A program made the position numbers and the translations under genes. A stretch of DNA of 6,350 nucleotides from Fervidifonticultor_A sp037443565 (GTDB lineage Bacteria; Sysuimicrobiota; Sysuimicrobiia; Sysuimicrobiales; Humicultoraceae). A model generated the notes under the pieces. It ran no database searches. It was given only the letters and a program-made list of their open reading frames with translations, and was not told where the DNA came from. Shown here one piece after another: positions 1 to 6,228 of this stretch; positions within the stretch are counted from its first letter, which is position 1, and each line of letters opens with the position of its first letter. The DNA lies in NCBI GenBank assembly GCA_037443565.1, contig JBBIOB010000086.1, positions 1-6,350 on the forward strand, read 5' to 3'.

Positions 1-774
1 CGCGGCGCCGGCGATCCACCCGTCGCGCAGGGCGCGGGCCAGCGCGGTCTCGTCTACCACCGGCCCGCGTGAGGTGTTGATGAGGTAGGCGGTGCGCTTC
101 ATCTGCCCGAGCGCCGCTTCGCCGATGAGCCCCGTCGTCTCGGTGGTCAGCGGCGCATGCACCGACACGTAGTCGGACGCCGCCAGCAGAGACTCGAAGT
201 CCTCCTTCGTCGCGCCGTGCCGCTCGATGACGCCGGCATCGAGATAGGGATCGAACGCCAGCACGCGCAGACCGAACGCGGCCGCCTTCTGGGCCAGCAG
301 GCGCGGGATCTTGCCGAACCCGATCAGCCCGAGCGTCTGGCCGCGCAACCGGAACGCGGGCACGGCGTCCTTCGCCTGCCAGCGGCCCGCGCGTACCCGC
401 CGGTCGAGAAACGTGATGCGGCGCGCGCAGTCCAGCAGCATGGCGAACGTATGATCGCTGACCTCTTCCATACAGTAGTCAGGCACGTTCGTCACAATGA
501 TGCCGCGGGCAGAGGCGGCCTCAACGTCCACGTTGTTCACGCCGATGCCGTAGCGCGCGATGATGCGGCACCGTGTCGCGCGTTCGATGACGCGCCGGGT
601 GACCGGCGCGTAACAGACCAGCAGGGCGTCGGCCTCTCCAACGGCATCGAGCAACTCCTCATCCTTGGCCGCCTGCATCGCCGTCACGTCGGCGTCGATC
701 GCCCCCAGGATGGAGCGCTCGATGTCGAGCGACGGGAACACGTAGTCGGTGACAACGACTCTGAACCGGTTCAT
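1..774 (-). CDS. D-2-hydroxyacid dehydrogenase, NAD-dependent (C-terminus beyond window)
   Basis: This gene has the layout of the D-isomer-specific 2-hydroxyacid dehydrogenase family (phosphoglycerate dehydrogenase, CtBP-like), cytoplasmic enzymes that interconvert 2-keto acids and D-2-hydroxy acids with NAD(H). The ATG at 774-772 is preceded by GGAGGA six bases upstream, and 258 codons run open to base 1. The first ~100 residues are the substrate domain with the RYGIGVNNVD signature (74-83). The Rossmann fold follows, with LGLIGFGKIPR at 148-158 and Asp175 (VLAFDPY) as the acidic residue expected to favour NAD over NADP. NTSRGPVVDE at 233-242 supplies the catalytic Arg236. The catalytic Glu and His lie beyond the edge. 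The third glycine of the usual GxGxxG loop is Pro157. The substrate cannot be read from the sequence. It is the same strand as the regulator, cupin and TPP genes, separated from them by about 600 bases and a candidate operator. Confidence 0.93.
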   Translation of the reverse strand, partial: MNRFRVVVTDYVFPSLDIERSILGAIDADVTAMQAAKDEELLDAVGEADALLVCYAPVTRRVIERATRCRIIARYGIGVNNVDVEAASARGIIVTNVPDYCMEEVSDHTFAMLLDCARRITFLDRRVRAGRWQAKDAVPAFRLRGQTLGLIGFGKIPRLLAQKAAAFGLRVLAFDPYLDAGVIERHGATKEDFESLLAASDYVSVHAPLTTETTGLIGEAALGQMKRTAYLINTSRGPVVDETALARALRDGWIAGAA

Positions 775-1370
775 GTCGATTCCTCCGATATGGTCTTCGA
801 GCGGCGGTGGGGAATGCTGAAGTCGCAGGTCGGCCTGTAGCGAGACTCTGCATTGCCGCCGGGGCCGCCGGGCTGGCCGGCCACCCGGGCTGCGGGGTGC
901 GCGCCGTGAGTTCGGACCATGATGCAGGTCGAATTGTATAACGTATCCAATATGTGCCCCGAGCGATAGTTCGACGTAGTAGTGCTGTGAGTCCTTCCCT
1001 ACGGCAGCAACGCTCCCCACCCGCGCAGCGTGCCTGAGTGCGCCTTCTCAGCCTGCAGGAGTCGCACGCCCCTTCTCCGCTCAACCCCTGTCCCCGCGAC
1101 CTGACGGATGAGCCTCCGGTCATCTCCCGCCGCCATGGTACGCTGCGCGGTCAGCGCGGAGATCGCTAGCGGGTTGGAGTTCTCCCCACAAATCAATCCG
1201 CTCAGGCGCCGGTGCTCTGCAGGGAGGACACGCAATCTCACTGCCGTCTCGGACCCTGGGACGGTCACGCGGCTCTGGAACAATCGGGCGGCGAGCTCCC
1301 GGCTCCGGTCGCCGGTCGCCGGGTGGAAGTGGTACCAGAGCGGGTGCCCGAGAATGCCCACGAGCCGGTG
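775..1370. other. 600-base stretch without a confident gene
   Basis: No reading frame here resembles a family I recognise. The longest candidate is a minus-strand frame at 999-1361 (120 codons, GTG start ten bases after the TPP-fragment stop). Its first ~35 codons have GC-rich third positions, but this decays further on, there is no Shine-Dalgarno sequence, and the overlapping plus-strand frame at 1108-1374 looks equally open. It could be a decayed gene or chance in GC-rich DNA. The part next to the dehydrogenase (775-960) is a leader or promoter region containing the AT-rich dyad at 933-951. No terminator-like hairpin with a T-run was found. Confidence 0.5.
933..951. promoter_or_regulatory. 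Candidate GntR-type operator upstream of the dehydrogenase
   Basis: An AT-rich 19-base dyad, ATTGTATAACGTATCCAAT, sits in very GC-rich DNA about 160 bases upstream of the dehydrogenase start. Seven of its eight outer base pairs match (only 937/947 mismatch) around a three-base centre. The part TGTATA-N3-TATC (935-947) recurs at 2964-2976 beside the GntR gene. FCD-type GntR regulators commonly bind short AT-rich dyads of the TnGTnnnACnA type, so this is a plausible operator. Binding by the local regulator is inference. A TTATACAAT-like -10 can be read on the minus strand within the dyad, but I see no good -35 for it. Confidence 0.4.
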
Positions 1371-1841
1371 CTAAACCGCGATCGCATGGCCGAGCAGAAG
1401 CTCAGCCTTCCCGCTCTCCCACCAGTTCTGGAGGAGCGGGCTCTCATCGGAACGGTCCTCCGTGCGGATCTCGAGGACCGCAGGCTTCCGCGAGGCGAGG
1501 GCTGACCTGAGGGCTTCTGGCAACGCCCCCGGTTCGTCCACCCGAGTCGCCCACGCCCCAAAGGACCGCGCCAGTTCAACAAAGTCGGGGTTCTGGAGAC
1601 GCGACCAGACCTGACGGCCACCGTAGTAGGCCTTCTGCCGGGTGCTGATGCTTCCGAACGCGAAGTTGTTCAGCACCACGCAGACAACCGGCAGGTTCTC
1701 GCGCACCGCCGTCTCCAAATCCTGGGCGGTCATCAGGAATCCACCGTCACCGGCCAGGACCACCACGCGGTCCTCGGGCCGGGCCAGTTGCACCCCCAGC
1801 CCGCCGGCCAGCCCAAACCCCATCGAGCCGGAGTTGGGGTT
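1371..1841 (-). pseudogene. TPP-dependent enzyme, acetolactate synthase-like, C-terminal fragment
   Basis: About 156 residues of the C-terminal pyrophosphate-binding domain of a thiamine diphosphate enzyme (acetolactate synthase/benzoylformate decarboxylase superfamily, which makes or breaks C-C bonds next to a keto group). Family residues are recognisable from NPNSGSMGFGLAGGLG at 1841 leftward. The cofactor motif is GDG (1751-1743), then 24 residues, then NN (1670-1665), which ligates Mg2+-TPP. YYGGRQVWSRLQNPDFVELA follows, and the gene ends at TAG 1371. Full-length relatives have roughly 540-600 residues, so the N-terminal PYR domain (with the catalytic Glu) and the central domain are absent. 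The reading frame stays open to the right, but that upstream sequence encodes other genes. There is no start codon or ribosome site for the fragment. It is almost certainly non-functional as it stands, unless the junction is an assembly error. Confidence 0.85.
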
Positions 1842-2065
1842 AACCCCAACTCCCGGGTCTCGTCTCCCAGCGTGACCCGGAGCCGGCCGCGCAGGACTAC
1901 CATGATCTGCTCCTGGGGATGGCTGTGTGGGACGGCGCCCTCGCCCGCGCCGAAGCGCAGGCGGCCCACCTCGATCTGCTCGCCGCTCACCAGCGGCCCA
2001 AAGGCCTTGGAGTACTTGGGAGTGACGTACTCCGCCTGCAGTGCATCCAAGTCGAAGAACGGCAT
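1733..2065 (-). pseudogene. Single-domain cupin, truncated after motif 1
   Basis: This is a small cupin, a beta-barrel metal-binding fold used by many minor enzymes and ligand sensors. The start is clear: ATG at 2065-2063 preceded by AAGGAGG at 2077-2071, five bases upstream. Residues 1-74 look native, with cupin motif 1 at HSHPQEQIMVVLRG (47-60) giving metal ligands His47, His49 and Glu52 and the closing Gly60. The barrel then begins RLRVTLGDETRELG and stops matching at about 1844. The remaining 36 codons to the stop at 1733 are TPP-enzyme DNA read out of frame (a W/P/G-rich tail). Cupin motif 2, with the fourth metal ligand (His), is therefore missing. Intact relatives have about 110-120 residues. 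The Shine-Dalgarno overlaps the stop codon of the regulator gene, implying translational coupling. Confidence 0.82.
1830..1853. repeat. Perfect 24-bp palindrome at the cupin/TPP junction
   Basis: The arms GGAGTTGGGGTT and AACCCCAACTCC are exact reverse complements with no spacer, centred between 1841 and 1842 on a GTTAAC core. Pairing stops at 1829/1854. Cupin homology ends at its right edge and TPP-enzyme homology begins at its left edge, so each gene appears to supply one arm. It could be the scar of a deletion at short homology or a fold-back, or a wrong join made during assembly or amplification. Confidence 0.9.
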
Positions 2066-2076
2066 GGTGGCCTCCT

Positions 2077-2946
2077 TCAGCTGCCCGAGCCTCCGCGGAG
2101 CCCGCCTGCGTGCCCCGCGTGTCCCCGCCCACCCTGTGGGGTGGCCGCACGAGCGCCTGCGCGCGATCGCGCACGAGTTCCACTGGCATGGACATCCGGT
2201 CGTGGCGGACTTCCGTACGCTCGCCCGGCGGGCCCCCGGGCCGCCGGCACCCACGACGTCTGCTCGCGACGCAGGTGATCGACCAGCATGCGACTCGCGA
2301 TGTCGAGGTGCTCTTCCAGCGCCGCGACGGCCTCCGGGACGTTCCCACGCCGGACCGCCTCGAGGATCCGCCGGTGCTCCTGCTGGGAGAACTGCTTGCG
2401 CTGCATGACCGCGATGTAGAGGCGCAGGTAGTATTCGACATTCGTGCGCAGGGTGCGGATGAGGGTGAGCAGCCGGTCCCGCCTGGCGGGCGCGTACAGC
2501 GCGGCGTGGAACCGGTTGTTGAGCTCGCACCAGGCCGCGGGGTCGGTCTCCGCATCCATGCTGGTCAGGATCTGCTCGGCCCCTGCCAGGTCTTCGGGCG
2601 CGAGGTGCGGCATGGCAAGACGCAGCGCCGTGCACTCCAGGGGGATGCGGATCTCGTAGAGCTGCCCCACCTCTTCCGGTGAGAGCGCCGACACCATGAA
2701 GCCCCGGTTGGGCTGCAGGCGCACGAGTCCCTCCGCCTCGAGGCGCCTGAGCGCCTCCCGCACCGGCGTGTGGCTCACGCCGAGTTGTCGGGCGATCTCG
2801 TCCTGCCGAAGCTGCTGGCCTGCGATGAGGATGTTGCGGAGGATGGCCTCCCTGAGCACGTCGGCCACGAACATGGGCGTGCTGCGAGGCCCGGGCGCCG
2901 TGGCCTCGACCAGGGAACGGAAGGAGTCACCGTCCTGGACATTCAC
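2077..2946 (-). CDS. GntR family transcriptional regulator, FadR/FCD subfamily
   Basis: This is a DNA-binding repressor or activator of the GntR superfamily. Residues ~25-85 form the winged helix-turn-helix (DEIARQLGVSHTPVREALRRLE, wing around LVRLQPNRGFMV). Residues ~93-225 form the all-helical FCD effector domain. The usual FCD metal/carboxylate ligands are visible as Asn143 and His147 (NNRFHAAL), His191 (QEHRRI) and His213 (EEHLDIA). Members typically bind organic acids and control nearby catabolic genes. The start is GTG at 2946-2944; the next in-frame Met (residue 25) would clip the first helix. The predicted -10 lies only a few bases upstream, so the mRNA may be leaderless. At 289 residues it exceeds the usual 220-240: about 60 Arg/Gly/Ala/Pro-rich residues follow the FCD domain. 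The TGA (2079-2077) runs into the cupin's AGGAGG, indicating an operon. It is divergent from the hydrolase. Confidence 0.9.
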   Translation of the reverse strand: MNVQDGDSFRSLVEATAPGPRSTPMFVADVLREAILRNILIAGQQLRQDEIARQLGVSHTPVREALRRLEAEGLVRLQPNRGFMVSALSPEEVGQLYEIRIPLECTALRLAMPHLAPEDLAGAEQILTSMDAETDPAAWCELNNRFHAALYAPARRDRLLTLIRTLRTNVEYYLRLYIAVMQRKQFSQQEHRRILEAVRRGNVPEAVAALEEHLDIASRMLVDHLRREQTSWVPAARGPAGRAYGSPPRPDVHASGTRARSRAGARAATPQGGRGHAGHAGGLRGGSGS

Positions 2947-2954
2947 TATATTAT

Positions 2955-2983
2955 AGATTACAGTGTATACATTATCGCGTCAA
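2955..2983 (-). promoter_or_regulatory. Predicted sigma70-type promoter of the GntR gene
   Basis: On the minus strand, TTGACG (2983-2978) and TAATCT (2960-2955) are separated by 17 bases, a good match to housekeeping spacing. Transcription would start near 2948, two bases or so before the GTG at 2946. An exact TATAAT also occurs slightly downstream (2957-2952), but it is 22 bases from this -35. The candidate operator at 2964-2976 lies in the spacer, which would suit autorepression. Confidence 0.5.
2964..2976. promoter_or_regulatory. Candidate GntR operator in the divergent promoter island
   Basis: TGTATACATTATC contains the perfect palindrome TGTATACA (2964-2971) and matches TGTATA-N3-TATC, also present at 935-947. 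It lies inside the only clearly AT-rich patch (2941-2977) between the divergent GntR and hydrolase genes. A second small dyad, CTATA-T-TATAG, is at 2946-2956. A FadR/FCD-type regulator encoded next door is the obvious candidate ligand. Occupancy here could affect transcription in both directions. Assignment is by position and motif only. Confidence 0.45.
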
Positions 2984-3011
2984 GGCCTCATGAAGGGCCT
3001 CTGGAGGAGAG

Positions 3012-4769
3012 ATGAGCGGGCAGCGGATGGGGTACGAGCGGCCTGTGCCTGGAGGTGTTGCAGACGGTATGCAGATCGACTACGACGCCCCGATCGTGAT
3101 GGACGACGGGGTCGTCCTGCGGGCCGACGTCTACCGCCCGGTCGGCGACGGCCGGCACCCCGTCATCCTCAGTTACGGCCCCTACGGCAAGGGGCTGCCG
3201 TTCCAGATGGGGTATCGCGACCAGTGGGGCATCATGATCCGCACCTTCCCGGAAGTCGCCGCGGGGTCGACGTGCAGGTACCAGAACTGGGAAGTCGTCG
3301 ATCCCGAGAAGTGGGTTCCCGACGGCTACGCGTGCGTGCGCGTCGATTCGCGGGGCGCCGGGCGTTCACCCGGAGTCATCGACATCTTCTCGCCCCGTGA
3401 AACCAGCGACCTGTACGAGTGCATCGAGTGGGCCGCCGCCCAGCCCTGGAGCAGCGGCAGGGTCGGCCTGAGCGGCATCTCGTACTACGCGATCAACCAG
3501 TGGCTGGTGGCCGGCCTCCAGCCGCCCCACCTCGCCGCGATGTGCGCCTGGGAGGGAGCGGCGGACTTTTATCGTGACTGGCACCGCCACGGCGGGATCC
3601 TCTGCACCTTCACCGCCTCGTGGTTCAAGGCCCAGGTCGAGACGATCCAGCACGGCATCGGGGCGCGGGGACCCATCGATCCCATCACGGGCGGCCTCGT
3701 CGCGGGGCCGGAGACGCTGGCCGACGACGAGCTGGCCCAACGCCGCGTCGACCCGGCGCAGCAGGCGCTGCTCCGTGAGTTGGACGATCCGTGGTACCGC
3801 GACCGATCCGCCGACTGGTCGCGGGTGACCGTCCCCTTCCTCTCGGCCGGCAACTGGGGGGGCCACGGCCTGCACCTGCGCGGCAACGTCGAAGCGTTTG
3901 TCCGGGCCGCCTCGACTCAGAAGTGGCTGGAGATCCACGGGCTCGAGCACTGGACCCACTTCTACACCAACTACGGCCTCAATCTCCAGAAGCGCTTCTT
4001 CGACCACTTCCTCAAGGGGATCGACAACGGCTGGGATCGAGAGCCGCCGATTCTGCTGAACGTCCGCCACGTCGACAGGTTCGTGCCGCGCAACGAGCGC
4101 GAATGGCCTCTGGCGCGCACGCGCTGGACCAGACTCTACCTCGACCCGACCGGGGGCACCCTCACCCCGGAACCGGTCGCGGGCGAGGGTCGGGTGGAAT
4201 ACGAGGCGTCGAGGGGCGGCGCCACGTTCCGCACGCCGCCGTTTGGGGAGGAGACGGAGATCACCGGCCCGGTCGCCACCAGGCTCTTCGTCTCGTCGTC
4301 TACCACCGACGCCGATCTCTTTCTGGTCATCCGGTTGTTCGACCCGCGTGGCGAAGAGGTCACCTTCGCGGGCGCGGTCGAGCCGCGGGCGCCGATCGCG
4401 CAGGGCTGGCTGCGGGCCTCGCACCGCAAGCTGGACGCGCGGCTCAGCACCGAGTTCCGTCCGTATCACACCCATGACGAGATCCAGCCGCTCGTCCCGG
4501 GCGAGGTCGTGGACGTCCACGTCGAGATCTGGCCGACGTCCATCGTGGTCCCAAAGGGATACACCCTCACCCTGACCATCCTGGGCAGGGATTTCGAGCG
4601 GGATCACTCGACGGGCGGGCTGGGCCCGTGGGCGGCGCTTCGCGGATCAGGACCGTTCGTCCACGATCACCCGTGGGACCGCCGGCCGGAGATCTACGGC
4701 GGCAGGGTCACGGTCTACGGCGGCGGGGCGAGGGGGTCCTACCTGCTCCTCCCCGTCATTCCAGGCTAG
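3012..4769 (+). CDS. CocE/NonD family alpha/beta hydrolase (X-Pro peptidase S15-like)
   Basis: This is a 585-residue serine hydrolase of the CocE/NonD (peptidase S15) family, which cleaves esters or amides; the substrate cannot be read. It starts at ATG 3012 behind GGAGG; no signal peptide or membrane segment is seen, so it is probably cytoplasmic. The N-terminal catalytic domain has the family opening (PIVMDDGVVLRADVYRPV), DSRGAGRSPG at 112-121 and the nucleophile elbow GLSGISYYA (152-160) with Ser157. LSAGNWGGHGLHLRGN begins at 277, where relatives such as cocaine esterase carry the catalytic Asp in a GWYD-type motif. HGLEHWTHFY places the likely catalytic His313. From about residue 370 to the end runs the C-terminal jelly-roll domain (PepX_C type). 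No Asp is present in the 277-292 loop, so the acid must come from elsewhere if the enzyme is active. The protein ends LLLPVIPG with TAG at 4767-4769, immediately before the insertion sequence, so the original last residues may differ slightly. Divergent from, and possibly regulated by, the GntR gene. Confidence 0.92.
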   Translation: MSGQRMGYERPVPGGVADGMQIDYDAPIVMDDGVVLRADVYRPVGDGRHPVILSYGPYGKGLPFQMGYRDQWGIMIRTFPEVAAGSTCRYQNWEVVDPEKWVPDGYACVRVDSRGAGRSPGVIDIFSPRETSDLYECIEWAAAQPWSSGRVGLSGISYYAINQWLVAGLQPPHLAAMCAWEGAADFYRDWHRHGGILCTFTASWFKAQVETIQHGIGARGPIDPITGGLVAGPETLADDELAQRRVDPAQQALLRELDDPWYRDRSADWSRVTVPFLSAGNWGGHGLHLRGNVEAFVRAASTQKWLEIHGLEHWTHFYTNYGLNLQKRFFDHFLKGIDNGWDREPPILLNVRHVDRFVPRNEREWPLARTRWTRLYLDPTGGTLTPEPVAGEGRVEYEASRGGATFRTPPFGEETEITGPVATRLFVSSSTTDADLFLVIRLFDPRGEEVTFAGAVEPRAPIAQGWLRASHRKLDARLSTEFRPYHTHDEIQPLVPGEVVDVHVEIWPTSIVVPKGYTLTLTILGRDFERDHSTGGLGPWAALRGSGPFVHDHPWDRRPEIYGGRVTVYGGGARGSYLLLPVIPG

Positions 4770-4788
4770 TACTACTGTGTCATAAAGT
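4770..4788 (+). repeat. Left terminal inverted repeat of the IS701-like element
   Basis: TACTACTGTGTCATAAAGT is an exact reverse complement of 6229-6247. Read on the minus strand it also contains the codons M-T-Q-stop (TAG at 4774-4772), which would terminate the frameshift-corrected transposase inside the repeat. Confidence 0.95.
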
Positions 4789-4895
4789 GCATCCCGACCC
4801 TCACGCTGTGGCCGCACCAGGTGCAGGGGAGGTGCTGCAGGAGGGCGCGGCTTCGCAGGCGGAGCATGGTCGCAAGCGAGGCGGGGACATGGCGC
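4772..4895 (-). pseudogene. Displaced C-terminal codons of the IS701-like transposase
   Basis: In the minus frame next to that of the main transposase, the protein VRPERHVPASLATML... through LLQHLPCTWCGH to MTQ-stop resembles the usual C-terminal tail of IS701-family transposases (a conserved RPERH segment, then a short Cys-containing end). It joins GFTPRGAP of the main frame if one base is removed at 4907-4910. About 40 residues are affected. The segment has no start of its own and is not expected to be translated separately. Confidence 0.65.
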
Positions 4896-6191
4896 TCAGG
4901 CCGCACGGGGAGCGCCCCGCGGCGTGAAACCACGGGGTAGCCGAGCGGGGCGGAGGAAGGACAAAGGCTCAGGGGGGGAAAGCCGAGCCCGCTCGGCCGC
5001 CAAGAAGGCGTAGGCGGCGATGCATAACGACCCATGGTGGTGGAACCCACGCCAACTCCGGCCCTCAAAGTGATCCAACCCGAACTCGTCCTTGAGCTCC
5101 TGGTAATCACGCTCGACCCGCCAGCGGAGTTTGGCGAGTCGGACCAGCTGCGCGGGCGCCACCTCGGCCGGCAGCGTGGAGAGCCAACACTTGGTCGGTG
5201 CGGGCTCGCCTTTCGGCCACTCGATGAGCACCCACTCGACCGGACGCGGATGGTGACGGTGCTCATCGCGGTGCGCGGGCCGCACGCGCAGCCACGCGAA
5301 GCGGGAGCGCATGAATCCGCGCGTGCCTTGCCGCCAGGTGATCGTGCGCCACGCCGTCGGCGCCAGCTGCGCTGCGAGCGTCGTGATGGACACCGGGCGA
5401 CGGTGGCGCGTGCGCCGCAGCCGGGTCGGAGGCCGGCCCCGCCCGCGCCACCGACGCGGCCCCAGGGGCGCCAGGCCCGGCGGCCACACCGTGGTCTCCC
5501 CGCTCACACCGACGACGTAGGGAATCCCGCGGTGCGTCAGGGCGTCGCGGAACTCCGTGACGACCCCATAGCCCGCATCCGCCACGACGGGCGCCGGAGG
5601 CAGCCCGTCGCGCTGGAGCGCCGTGATCGCCTCCACGGCCATCTCCCACTTCGTCTGGAACGCGACGTCGTCCCCCACGCCCGCCGCGCGCCGCCGCCGA
5701 CGGTCGTCGGCCCACCCCTCCGGCAGATACAGCCGGTAGGCGACCGGGAGACTGACCGCCTCATTGGCCAGGTTCAGCGTCACCGCCACTTGGCAGTTCT
5801 CCGGCTTGCCCAGCGCCCCGCAGTACTGACGGGCGACCCCGACCGAGTGGCGGCCCTTCTTCGGCATGCTGGTATCGTCCACGATCCACGCGGCCACGGG
5901 GCCGTGGCGCTCCATCGGCTCCACGACCCAGTCACGCGCGACGCGGAGCACGGCCGCATCGTCCCAGGGGGCGTGCGCGACAAAGTGGTGCATCGACTGG
6001 TGGCGCGCCTGCACGTGCCGAGGGTCCACGCGGGCCGCCATCGGTTCGATACTCTTCCGCTCGCCCGGCAAACAGAGCCCCGTCAGGTACGCGCGCAGGG
6101 GCTCGTGACGATCTCGGTGGCCGAGGGCGTGGCCAAGACGCTCAAGGTACGCGCGAAACCGGCGGTCAGGGGCAGCGGAGGTGTGGGCCAT
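4896..6191 (-). CDS. IS701 family DDE transposase, C-terminus apparently frameshifted
   Basis: This is the enzyme that cuts and joins the IS ends. Taking ATG 6191-6189 as start (a GTG at 6209 is also in frame but lies inside a hairpin) gives 431 residues. The RNase H-fold DDE triad can be placed at Asp105 (WIVDDTSMPKKG, followed by HSVGVARQYCG and KPENCQVAV), Asp205 (VVADAGYG) and Glu365 (RDYQELKDEFGLDHFEGRSW). The frame stops at TGA 4898-4896 just after GFTPRGAP. In the adjacent frame the expected family ending continues (VRPERHVPASLATML, then LLQHLPCTWCGH) to a TAG at 4774-4772 within the terminal repeat. One extra base in the four-base run 4907-4910 explains the switch; without it the protein would have about 472 residues. 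The catalytic core is intact, so the truncated protein may retain some activity, or this may be a sequencing error or a recent mutation. Confidence 0.88.
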   Translation of the reverse strand: MAHTSAAPDRRFRAYLERLGHALGHRDRHEPLRAYLTGLCLPGERKSIEPMAARVDPRHVQARHQSMHHFVAHAPWDDAAVLRVARDWVVEPMERHGPVAAWIVDDTSMPKKGRHSVGVARQYCGALGKPENCQVAVTLNLANEAVSLPVAYRLYLPEGWADDRRRRRAAGVGDDVAFQTKWEMAVEAITALQRDGLPPAPVVADAGYGVVTEFRDALTHRGIPYVVGVSGETTVWPPGLAPLGPRRWRGRGRPPTRLRRTRHRRPVSITTLAAQLAPTAWRTITWRQGTRGFMRSRFAWLRVRPAHRDEHRHHPRPVEWVLIEWPKGEPAPTKCWLSTLPAEVAPAQLVRLAKLRWRVERDYQELKDEFGLDHFEGRSWRGFHHHGSLCIAAYAFLAAERARLSPPEPLSFLRPARLPRGFTPRGAPRAA

Positions 6192-6205
6192 ACCCCCATG
6201 ATCCC

Positions 6206-6224
6206 ACACCGCCCGCGGCGGTGT
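6206..6224. promoter_or_regulatory. Hairpin inside the IS end, upstream of the transposase start
   Basis: ACACCGCC (6206-6213) and GGCGGTGT (6217-6224) form a perfect 8-bp stem with a 3-base loop, between the right terminal repeat and the transposase ATG. Many insertion sequences carry such a hairpin to block translation from transcripts entering from outside. That role is inferred from position only. It overlaps the alternative GTG start at 6209. Confidence 0.5.
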
Positions 6225-6228
6225 CTAG

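Larger units (their letters stand above)
2936..3011 (+). promoter_or_regulatory. Leader and probable promoter region of the hydrolase
   Basis: Plus-strand promoter elements are weak. The best reading is TTCACT (2942-2947) with TATACA (2966-2971) at an 18-base spacing, overlapping the operator candidate; TGGACA (2936-2941) is an alternative -35. The leader has a small stem AGGCC/GGCCT (2983-2987 with 2996-3000) just before the Shine-Dalgarno GGAGG at 3003-3007, which lies four bases before the ATG at 3012. Confidence 0.3.

Noticed and set aside
157..840. Long plus-strand open frame (227 codons)
   Set aside because: It lies opposite the clear dehydrogenase gene; composition is R/H/A-rich shadow sequence with no family motif.
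999..1361. Minus-strand 120-codon frame after the TPP fragment
   Set aside because: No ribosome site, no recognised family and uneven codon composition; mentioned in the gap entry but not called as a gene.
1371..2555. Single 394-codon fusion protein running from the GntR region into the TPP domain
   Set aside because: The upstream part of this frame is out-of-frame GntR and cupin DNA; only the section left of 1841 matches a protein family.
2983..3000. AGGCC/GGCCT stem before the hydrolase as a riboswitch or terminator
   Set aside because: Only five base pairs with no T-run or conserved aptamer; at most a weak leader hairpin.
3366..4607. Minus-strand frame of 413 codons opposite the hydrolase
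   Set aside because: Antisense shadow caused by high GC; the plus strand carries recognisable hydrolase motifs throughout.
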